64,000 bases of DNA, taken from assembly GCA_963770375.1 (NCBI GenBank), contig CAVYPM010000008.1, positions 1 to 64,000 of the forward strand, in the 5' to 3' direction. A program made the translations under genes and the position numbers. Shown here one piece after another: positions 43,049 to 50,315 of this stretch (position 1 is the stretch's first letter; the number at the start of each line of letters is the position of its first letter). The notes beneath the pieces were generated by a model that saw only the letters and a list, made by a program, of their open reading frames with translations, was not told the origin of the DNA and made no database searches. The DNA comes from DASVBE01 sp963770375 (GTDB lineage Bacteria > Actinomycetota > Actinomycetes > Streptosporangiales > Streptosporangiaceae).

Positions 43049-44323
43049 ATGAGCATCTCAGTGACCGCAGACACCGCCCGCCGCACGATCCCCGCCCCGC
43101 GCCGGAACCGGCTCGTCAGCCTTCCGCTGGCGCTCGTGTTCCTGTCCTCGGCCGCCACGCTGACCAGCTTCTACCTGCTGCTGTCGGTGACCCCGATGTT
43201 CGCCGCCGCGTCCGGCGCCAGCGGAGCCGGCGTCGGCCTGGTGACCGGCCTGCCCATGCTGGCCAGCGTGCTGGCCGAGGGCGCGGCGCCGGCCCTGATG
43301 GCCCGTCTCGGCGGCCGCGGCGTCCTCGCCGCCGGTGCCCTGCTGCTCGGCGTCCCGGCGCTGGGCCTGCTGTGGTCCGGCAGCCTGGGCGCGCTGCTCG
43401 CCGTCGGCCTGATCCGCGGCCTGGGCTTCGGCTTCTCCGTCGTCGTGACCGGCGCGCTGGTGGCCGAGCTGGTGCCCGCTGACCGCCGCGGCGAGGGCAC
43501 CGGCCTGGCTGGCCTGGTCTCCTGCGGGCCCGCCGTGCTGGCCCTGCCGTCCGGCGTGTGGCTGGCCCAGCACTACGGCTACGGCCTGGTCACGCTGGCC
43601 GCTGCGGCCACCGCGCTGGCCCCGCTCGCGGTCCTGGCCGGCCTTCCGGGCCGCACCCGCCGCACCGGCCCCGACCGCGACCGCCACCAGGCCGCCCCGG
43701 TCCCGGTTCAGGACGGCGCGCCGCTCACCCTGCGCGACGGCCTGCGCCAGCCCGCCCTGCGCCGTATCTCGCTGATCTTCGCCGCGACCACCGTGTCGGC
43801 CGGAGTGGTGGTCGCCTTCCTCCCGCTGGCCGGCGGCGCGGCCGGACGGTCCGCCGCGGCCGGCCTGTTCGCCCAGGCCGTCACCGCCGCGCTGGGCCGC
43901 TGGTGGGGCGGCCGGCTCGGCGACCGGCACGGTCACGCCAGCCTGCTGGTTCCAGGACTGCTCCTGTCGGCCGCCGGCCTGGCCCTGGTCGCCGCGGCCG
44001 GGCCGATCGGCACCGGCGCCTGGCTCCCCATCACCGCCATGGCCATCTTCGGCGCCGGCTTCGGCATCACCCAGAACGCCACCTTCGCGATGATGATCGA
44101 CCGCGTCCCGGCCTCCGGCTACGGCGCCGCCAGCGCGCTGTGGAACCTGGCCTACGACGCCGGCTACGGCGCGGGCCCGGCGGTGCTCGGCCTGCTCGCG
44201 GCCCGGGCCGGCTACGGCGCGGCGTTCGCCGCCACCGTGGTCATCGTGCTCGGCGCGGTCCGCCCGTCCTGGCGCGAGCGCCGGTCCGCCCGGGCCGGCC
44301 AGGCCGGCCGCCGCACCCGGTGA
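43049..44323 (+). CDS. MFS transporter (12-helix, AraJ/CynX-like)
   Basis: A 424-residue secondary transporter with about 12 hydrophobic segments. Helices 1-6 carry FYLLLSVTPMFAAASGASG and the loop ARLGGRG. A central Arg/Pro loop (GRTRRTGPDRDRH) separates the halves, and the C-terminal half contains RLGDRHGHASLL, a motif-A repeat. The ATG at 43049 has no ribosome binding site, consistent with a leaderless mRNA. Probably controlled by the divergent MocR regulator; an amino compound or B6-related substrate is a guess from that pairing. Confidence 0.85.
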   Translation: MSISVTADTARRTIPAPRRNRLVSLPLALVFLSSAATLTSFYLLLSVTPMFAAASGASGAGVGLVTGLPMLASVLAEGAAPALMARLGGRGVLAAGALLLGVPALGLLWSGSLGALLAVGLIRGLGFGFSVVVTGALVAELVPADRRGEGTGLAGLVSCGPAVLALPSGVWLAQHYGYGLVTLAAAATALAPLAVLAGLPGRTRRTGPDRDRHQAAPVPVQDGAPLTLRDGLRQPALRRISLIFAATTVSAGVVVAFLPLAGGAAGRSAAAGLFAQAVTAALGRWWGGRLGDRHGHASLLVPGLLLSAAGLALVAAAGPIGTGAWLPITAMAIFGAGFGITQNATFAMMIDRVPASGYGAASALWNLAYDAGYGAGPAVLGLLAARAGYGAAFAATVVIVLGAVRPSWRERRSARAGQAGRRTR

Positions 44324-44354
44324 CCGCCCGCACAGCCCGGGCCTGGCCGCACGG

Positions 44355-44849
44355 TCAGGCCCGGGCTTGCGCCTGCTCCCGCTCCCGCGCCTCGGACGTC
44401 TCCCGCGGATCGGCAAACCTCGTCACCTGCTCCGGGTCCAGCAGCAAGTGGTGCTCCATCGTGTAGAAGCGCACCTCGTGCCCGTCCGGGTCGTGCAGCA
44501 GCGGCAGGATCCAGCCGATCGAGGCCCAGTGCACGCCCGCGTGCTCCTCGCCCAGGCCGGTCAGCCGGGCCGCCAGCGCGTCCAGCGCCTCCCGGTCCGG
44601 CACGCCGATCGAGAAGTAGTCGAACCCCGCGGCCGCCCGCGCCCGGTCCGGGTCCAGCCGCAGCGCCAGATCCGGCCCGCCCGCGGGATGCACCATCGCG
44701 TAGCCCATCAGCGTGCCCTGCTCGGCGAACTCGGCCGCGACCCGGTAACCGAGCCGGCTCTGATACCACTCCGCTGACCTGGTCAGATCACTCACCGGAA
44801 GCTTCAGGTGGTGCACGCCGGCCAGCACCGGCACCTCCGTAATCCGCAC
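44355..44849 (-). CDS. VOC-family (glyoxalase/dioxygenase-fold) protein
   Basis: A 164-residue vicinal-oxygen-chelate protein of two beta-alpha-beta3 modules: VHHLKLPVSDLTRSAEWYQ with a first metal His, then FDYFSIGVPDREALDALAARL, and LHDPDGHEVRFYTME with a Glu-type ligand. A charged C-terminal extension follows. The substrate is not inferable; such proteins include glyoxalases, dioxygenases and drug-binding resistance proteins. It ends about 30 bp from the convergent MFS gene, and its start faces the methyltransferase promoter. Confidence 0.82.
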   Translation of the reverse strand: MRITEVPVLAGVHHLKLPVSDLTRSAEWYQSRLGYRVAAEFAEQGTLMGYAMVHPAGGPDLALRLDPDRARAAAGFDYFSIGVPDREALDALAARLTGLGEEHAGVHWASIGWILPLLHDPDGHEVRFYTMEHHLLLDPEQVTRFADPRETSEAREREQAQARA

Positions 44850-44881
44850 TGTCCCTCCCGTATACAGAATCGATGCTTCTT

Positions 44882-44898
44882 ATGCAGTTAGACTGCAT
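44882..44898. promoter_or_regulatory. palindromic operator candidate between VOC and methyltransferase genes
   Basis: ATGCAGT and ACTGCAT (7-bp arms) flank TAG in an AT-rich patch just upstream of the divergent VOC start. This is the size and symmetry of a TetR- or PadR-family half-site pair. No regulator gene is adjacent. Confidence 0.45.
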
Positions 44899-44979
44899 TA
44901 TAAACAGGCATGGTGTCAACCGGGCGCCGGCCGCGCAATCCGGATGCGCGCCGGGGTGCGGCGCGGGCAGGATGCGAGC

Positions 44980-45615
44980 GTGCAGCCCCTGGACCCGGCG
45001 ACCGCCAGCGCGGCCCCGGACCGCGACGTCGCCGCGTTCGACGAGCGCGCGGCCGGTTACGAGGCCGGGCGGCTGGGCCAGTGGCACCTGGAGATCGCGG
45101 ACCGGACCGCGGCCCGGGCGCTGGCCTGCCAGCGCGCCCCGCGGCGGGTGCTCGACGTCGGCTGCGGCACCGGTTACCTGCTGCGCCGCCTGGCCGCGCA
45201 GGTCCCGGACGCCGGCGCCAGGTTCGTGGGCGTGGACCTGGCGCCGCGGATGCTGCAGGTCGCGGCCGGGCGGGCCGGGGACCCGCGGCTGCGGTTCGCC
45301 CGGGCGGCGGCCGAGCGGCTGCCCGCCGCGGGCGCCACGTTCGACCTGGTGGTCACCACGACCTCGTTCGATCACTGGGCCGATCAGGGGGCGGGCCTGG
45401 CCGAATGCGCGCGTGTGCTGGCGCCGGGCGGCACGCTGGTGCTGACGGACCTGTTCTCCGCGCTGCTGAGGCCCACGCTGCGGGGCGCCCGCCGGGGCAA
45501 GGCCAGGACCCGCGGCCGGGCTGCGGCCCTGCTCACCGCCGCCGGGCTGACGGACGTCACGTGGCACCCGTGCTACGCGCTGATCCTCGCCACCGTCACG
45601 GCGTCGAAGCCGTGA
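44980..45615 (+). CDS. class I SAM-dependent methyltransferase
   Basis: A 211-residue Rossmann methyltransferase with motif I VLDVGCGTGYLL, the acidic post-motif-I strand FVGVDLAPRML, and GGTLVLTDLFS. It resembles UbiE/Methyltransf_11 enzymes acting on small molecules. I use the GTG at 44980, behind AGGA, rather than an upstream ATG at 44944. The stop overlaps the next gene's GTG. Confidence 0.82.
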   Translation: MQPLDPATASAAPDRDVAAFDERAAGYEAGRLGQWHLEIADRTAARALACQRAPRRVLDVGCGTGYLLRRLAAQVPDAGARFVGVDLAPRMLQVAAGRAGDPRLRFARAAAERLPAAGATFDLVVTTTSFDHWADQGAGLAECARVLAPGGTLVLTDLFSALLRPTLRGARRGKARTRGRAAALLTAAGLTDVTWHPCYALILATVTASKP

Positions 45616-46250
45616 GCCGGCCAGCGGGGGACGATCCGGAGGTGCCGCCCGGTGGTGAGGTGGTGGAGGACAACCCGCCCTGGGAGGCCTGGACGCCCTG
45701 GCAGGCCGCGGCCCGGCTGGCCGGGCTTGACGTGCCGTGGGCGGTCGCGGCGGGCTGGGCGCTGGACCTGTTCCGTGGCGGGCCCACCAGGGAGCACGAG
45801 GACCTGGAGATCGCCGTCCCGGCCGGGCGGTTCGGCGCGGTCCGGGCCGCGCTGGCGGGCTACGAGCTGGAGGTCATCGGCTCTGGCCGCCGCTGGCCGC
45901 TGGACAGCCCGGCGTTCGGGGTGATGACCCAGACGTGGGTCCGCGAACCCGGCGGCGGCCCCTACCGGCTCGACATCTTCCGCGAGCCGCACGACGGCGA
46001 TACCTGGATCTGCCGCCGGGACCCGGCCATCCGCCGCCCGTACGCCGAGGTCATCACGGCCACGCGGGACGGGATCCCGTACCTGGTCCCCGAGGTCGTC
46101 CTGCTGTTCAAGGCCAAGCACAGCCGCCCCAAGGACGAAGCCGACTTCGGTGGCGCGCTGCCGCTGCTGACCACGGCCCAGAAGGCGTGGCTCGCCGCGG
46201 CCCTGGCCCGGGTCCATCCCGGTCACCACTGGCTCAGCCGGCTGCGCTGA
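45612..46250 (+). CDS. nucleotidyltransferase-fold protein (aminoglycoside adenylyltransferase-like)
   Basis: A 212-residue protein with the minimal nucleotidyltransferase core of the LinA/AadA2-like family: WAVAAGWALDLFRGG, then THEDLEIAV-type acidic residues (REHEDLEIAVP), then YRLDIFREP. Later it has PYLVPEVVLLFKAKHSRPKD, typical of this family. Relatives modify lincosamides or aminoglycosides, but many are of unknown function. It starts at GTG overlapping the methyltransferase stop, so the two genes are coupled and may act on one compound. Confidence 0.75.
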   Translation: MSRPAGDDPEVPPGGEVVEDNPPWEAWTPWQAAARLAGLDVPWAVAAGWALDLFRGGPTREHEDLEIAVPAGRFGAVRAALAGYELEVIGSGRRWPLDSPAFGVMTQTWVREPGGGPYRLDIFREPHDGDTWICRRDPAIRRPYAEVITATRDGIPYLVPEVVLLFKAKHSRPKDEADFGGALPLLTTAQKAWLAAALARVHPGHHWLSRLR

Positions 46251-46292
46251 GGCATCAAGGCTGGCCTGGTGCGCTGACCGGGTTGAGACGGG

Positions 46293-46312
46293 GTTCCCAG
46301 GCTGTTCCCAGG
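46293..46312 (+). promoter_or_regulatory. direct-repeat site for an OmpR-type regulator
   Basis: GTTCCCAGG occurs at 46293-46301 and 46304-46312, 11 bp apart and 45 bp upstream of the operon that encodes an OmpR-type response regulator. Spacing and position suit autoregulation by that protein. Confidence 0.5.
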
Positions 46313-46356
46313 ATCGGCTTCCTGATGTCCCAGCCGGGGCCGGCAGGCTGGCCGGC

Positions 46357-47365
46357 ATGGACAGCAGCAATCCGCATCCAGGCGACCAGGACAGCGCGAC
46401 TCCCCGGGACGGCGGGCAGTTCTGGCCGCCGGGCCGGTGGCGGCGTCCAACCCAGGTCGCGGTGGGCCTGGGCGTGGCGGCCGCGGTCCTGGCCGGCGGG
46501 ATCATCACCGCGGTGGTCACCGCGGCCGGCTCGCCTGCCCCCGCGGCCGCCAGGACCCTCGCCGCGGGCTCCGGGCCCATCGACGCGGCCACCGCCCAGC
46601 TGCTCACGGTCCTGGGCCTGGGCGGGCCACCCGGCGCCATCCTGGCCGGGCCGGGCGGAGCCATCGCCGCCGGGCCCGGCGGAGCCGTCGTGACCGGGCC
46701 AGCCGGGGAAATTGTGGCTGGGCCTGGCGCGCCGCTGGCCGCCCTGCGGTGCGCGCCACCGGGGTTTCAGATCGCCCGCCCGGGCCGGCTGCACGGGCAC
46801 GTCCAGCGCGTGATCAAAGGCCGTGTCGCCCGGATCCAGCGCGAGATCAGGATCGGCCGTATCACCAGGGTGTGCGCAGGCATCGGGGTGCCGGGCCCGG
46901 CCGCGATGTACGGCCAGGTCACCTTCCAGACCAGGGACGGCAAGACCGAGACCGCGGTCTTCGAGCGCGGCGTGATCCAGTCCCTGTCCGGCAACGCGCT
47001 CGTGGTCAAGGCGGCCAACGGCCAGACCCAGACCTGGCAGCTCAGCAGCGACAGCCAGATCCGCGCCGGGGCGATCTTCGGCGCCGCTCTGCCCCGCCCG
47101 GCTCAGGTCCGGGTGGGCCGGGCCATCGCCCGCCCCAGGACGCGCGATCGCGCCGGTAACGGTCCGCCTCGGCGCTGGCTGGCTGGGCCGCCCGGCCAGC
47201 CGCAGCGACCTCAAGGCCGGCCGCAACGTCCTGGTCGTCGGCACGGTCGCGAACGGGACCCGCACGGTCCGCCTGGCCGTCATCCTGCCCGCCGTGGCCC
47301 GGGCCCCGGCCGCCCCGGCCCCGCCGCCCACCCCGGCCCCGTCCGCGTCCGCCTCCGGGACATGA
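46357..47365 (+). pseudogene. membrane-anchored DUF5666-like protein, one-base frameshift
   Basis: A short cytoplasmic Pro-rich N-terminus precedes one membrane helix (VAVGLGVAAAVLAGGIITAVV), a Gly/Pro/Ala repeat region (AGPGGAIAAGPGGAVV) and a beta-rich extracytoplasmic domain. That domain has GQVTFQTRDGKTETAVFE, then GNALVVKAANGQTQTW, the pattern of DUF5666 domains. At about 47140 the frame breaks. The next frame continues as IAPVTVRLGAGWLG, then LKAGRNVLVVGTVANG and an Ala/Pro-rich end at 47365, giving about 335 residues when repaired. Placed before a two-component pair, it may be a target or accessory sensor of that system. Confidence 0.65.
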
Positions 47366-47472
47366 CGCAGCCCCGGCCGCCCCGCGCCCGCCGCAGATGT
47401 CCCCGCATCGCGGCGGGCGCGGCCACGGCGCCCTGGCGGTGGCCGGCCGGGAGAGAATGGGGCAGGGAGCTG

Positions 47473-48192
47473 ATGACCGACACCGGGCGTAATCCGCGGG
47501 TGCTCGTCGTGGACGACGAGCCGAACATCCGTGACCTGGTGCAGGTGGCGCTGAAGTTCCACGGCTGCTCGGTGAGCACCGCGGCCAGCGGCGGGGAGGC
47601 GCTGCGGCAGGCCGGGTCCGATACCCCGGACCTGATCGTGCTCGACGTCATGCTGCCCGACATCGACGGGTTCGAGGTGTGCCGCCGCCTGCGGTCGGCC
47701 GGGAACGACGTCCCGGTGATCTTCCTGACCGCCCGCGATACCTCCTCGGACACCGTTACCGGCCTGGTCATCGGCGGCGACGACTACGTGACCAAGCCGT
47801 TCTCGGTCGAGGCCCTGGTGGCCCGGGTCCGCGCGGTGCTGCGGCGCACCTCGCGCACCGTGGCCGGCGATCCGGACGGCGACGGGGACGGGCTGCTCCG
47901 GGCCGGCGACCTGGAGCTGGACGAGGCGCGCTGGACGGTCCACCGGGGCGGTGTCCCGGTCGAGCTGTCGCCCACCGAGTTCCGGCTGCTGGCCTACCTG
48001 ATGCGGCACCAGGGCCGGGTGCTGACCCGCGCCCAGCTGCTGGAGAACGTGTGGGGCTGGGATTACGCCGGGGAGTCGCAGATCGTCGAGACCTACGTCA
48101 GCTACCTGCGCCGCAAGCTCGACCCGCTGGGCGAGCCGCTGATCCGCACCCAGCGGGGGGTCGGCTACAGCCTGCGGGCCCCGGGCGGATGA
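47473..48192 (+). CDS. OmpR/PhoB-family response regulator
   Basis: A 239-residue two-component regulator. The receiver domain has the acidic pair VVDDEPN, the phospho-Asp in LIVLDVMLPD, the conserved Thr in FLTAR and the Lys in VTKPFS. The C-terminal winged helix includes LSPTEFRLLAYLM and SYLRRKLDP. The ATG at 47473 follows GGGAG. Its stop overlaps the kinase ATG (ATGA), so the pair is co-translated. It resembles TcrA/MprA/PrrA-like actinobacterial regulators; the signal is unknown. Confidence 0.93.
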   Translation: MTDTGRNPRVLVVDDEPNIRDLVQVALKFHGCSVSTAASGGEALRQAGSDTPDLIVLDVMLPDIDGFEVCRRLRSAGNDVPVIFLTARDTSSDTVTGLVIGGDDYVTKPFSVEALVARVRAVLRRTSRTVAGDPDGDGDGLLRAGDLELDEARWTVHRGGVPVELSPTEFRLLAYLMRHQGRVLTRAQLLENVWGWDYAGESQIVETYVSYLRRKLDPLGEPLIRTQRGVGYSLRAPGG

Positions 48193-49701
48193 GACGCTGG
48201 CGGCGGCCCGCCGGGCGGTCCGGCGGCTCGCTGCGGACCCGCCTGCTCCTGCTCCAGCTGGGCGTGGCCACGGTGTTCCTCCTCGTCCTCGGCACGGTGG
48301 GCACGCTGGTGCTGAGCAGCCGGCTGAACCACAACTTCAACGCCGACCTGATCGCCGAGTCGCTGCACAGCCCGTCGCAGCTGACCGGCGCCGCGGGAGC
48401 GTACGCGGCGGTGGGCGTGCCCCCGCCGGGCCCCGGCCCCGGCCGCGACCCGGCGGCAGGTTGTCGGGCTGACCGCGAACGGCCCGGTGACCGAGGCGCT
48501 GGCGTCGGCGGTCCGCGCCCAGGCGCCGCGGGCCCTGCTCGGCGAGCGCCGCAGGCTGTTCACGATCGTGGGCAACGGCGTCCGGTTCCGCGCCGTGGTC
48601 CGGCTGGCTCCGCTCGGCCCGGCGGGTGGCGGCCAGGTCGGCCTGTACGTCATCGGCCGGCCGGTCAGCGAGGTGGGCCACCAGGTCCGCTCGTTCGTCA
48701 TCGCCGAGCTGATCACCGGCGGCGTGCTGCTGGCGCTGCTCGCGCTGGGCGGCGGGGCGCTGATCGGCCGGGGCCTGGAGCCGCTGGGCCGGATGGCCCG
48801 CACCGCGGACGGGATCAGCTCGGGCCAGGACCTGGACGCCCGGATGCCGGGCGCGGGCGGGCGGACCGAGGTGGGCCGGCTGTCCGGGGCGATCAACACG
48901 ATGCTGGACCGGCTGCAGCAGGCGTTCGCGGCCCGGCTGCGCTCGGAGCGCAAGGTCCGCGAGTTCGCCGCGGACGCCTCGCATGAGCTGCGCACCCCGC
49001 TGACCACCATCCGCGGGTACGCCGAGCTGTACCGGCAGGGCGCGCTCGGCCCCGACGAGCTGCCGGACGCGATGCGCCGGATCGAGCAGGAGGCCCAGCG
49101 GATGAGCACGCTGGTGGCCGAGCTGCTGGAGCTGGCCCGGCTGGACCGGCCCTACGTCGCTGGACCTGGCCGAGACCGACCTGGCCGCGGTGGTCAGGGA
49201 CGCGGTCGCGGACGCCGCCGCGGTCGAGCCGGGCCGGCCGGTCCGCGCCGAGGTCCCGGAGGAGCTGGTGGCCACCGTGGACGAGCGGCGGATCCGCCAG
49301 GTGCTGGCCAACCTGCTCGGCAACGTGCGGGCGCACACCCCGCCGGACACCCCCGCGGTGGTCCGGCTGGCGGCGCAGCCGGCCGCGACGGCGGCGGCGT
49401 GCTGATCGAGGTCGCGGACCGCGGCCCCGGGATGCCGGCCGTGGACGCGGCGCGGGCGTTCGACCGGTTCCACCGGGCGTCCCGGCCAGATGGCACGCCA
49501 GGCCGGGACGGCGCGGCCGCCGCGGACCGCAGCTCGGGCAGCGGGCTTGGGCTGTCGATCGTGCAGGCGATCGCGCACGCGCACGGCGGCCAGGCCACGC
49601 TGGAGTCCGCGCCCGGGCAGGGCACCCGGGTGCTGGTCTACCTGCCGTCGCCGGCGGCTTCCTCGTCCGGCGACGGGGTGGGCAGGTTGTTGAACACGTA
49701 G
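48189..49701 (+). pseudogene. sensor histidine kinase, three frame changes
   Basis: The protein has a first membrane helix (LLLLQLGVATVFLLVLG), an extracytoplasmic sensor region, a second helix (ITGGVLLALLALGGGALI), HAMP, the phospho-acceptor His in ASHELRTPLTTIRGY, an N-box (RIRQVLANLLGN), G1 (ADRGPGMP) and G2 (GSGLGLSIV). The frame shifts by +1 near 48440 in a run of C's, by +1 near 49155, and back near 49390. Repaired length is about 503 residues. All catalytic motifs are present across the three frames, so the ancestral kinase was complete. It overlaps the convergent channel gene by about 60 bp at its 3' end. Confidence 0.82.
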
Positions 49702-50278
49702 TAGACCGCCAGCAGCGCGTAGATGACCAGCCCGGCGGCCGCCGACCAGAACGCGGCGGCGAGCACGCCGAGGCCGTAGCCGAACAGGCCGCCGGTGAAC
49801 CGCAGCCGGGTATAGCCCTGCATGGGCATCGGGGCGCGGGCCAGATCGTCCTGCTTCGCGGTCAGGTACAGCCACATGCACGCGAACGCGATCGAGATCG
49901 CGATCATCGTCAGCCCGTAAGCGACGGTGGCCACCTCGGCCGCGCCCGCGCGTGCCGTCCCGCAAAGCGCTGGCCACCAGCGCGGTGGGGAACGGCAGCG
50001 CCACCACGCCGAGCAGAAGCAGCAGGTTGAGCAGCAGCATCCAGCGGTCCACGCGGCGCAGGTGCGCGGCCATCGTGTGGTGGTTCACCCACATGATGCC
50101 GATGGTCAGGAAGCTGATCGCGTACGAGGCGTACTGCGGCCAGCCGCCCAGCAGGGCGCGGGTCAGGCTGTCACGCGGTATGCGCGTCCGCGCCGATCGG
50201 CAGCAGGTTGAACACCAGCACGGTGATAGCCACGGCGAACACGCCGTCGCTGAACCCTTCCATCCGCCTGCTGTCCAC
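49638..50278 (-). pseudogene. TMEM175/DUF1211-family potassium-channel-like protein, two frame changes
   Basis: From the GTG at 50278 (ATG at 50263 possible) the first piece, RMEGFSDGVFAVAITVLV, carries the FSD filter motif of TMEM175-type channels. It shifts near 50180 into DSLTRALLGGWPQYASYAISF, IGIMWVNHHTM and LLNLLLLLGVVALPF, then near 49935 into VAYGLTMIAISIAF and the C-terminal helices. Both shifts behave as one-base insertions. Repaired length is about 212 residues with six predicted helices, the normal bacterial size. Probable role is potassium conductance. Confidence 0.75.
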
Positions 50279-50315
50279 GCCTGCCTGCTCTTTGCCGTCC
50301 TGGCGGTCGCCGCCG

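Noticed and set aside
48189..49701. Histidine kinase as several separate small genes
   Set aside because: Motif order across the frames (HAMP, H-box, N-box, G1, G2) is that of one kinase, and the internal pieces lack ribosome binding sites.
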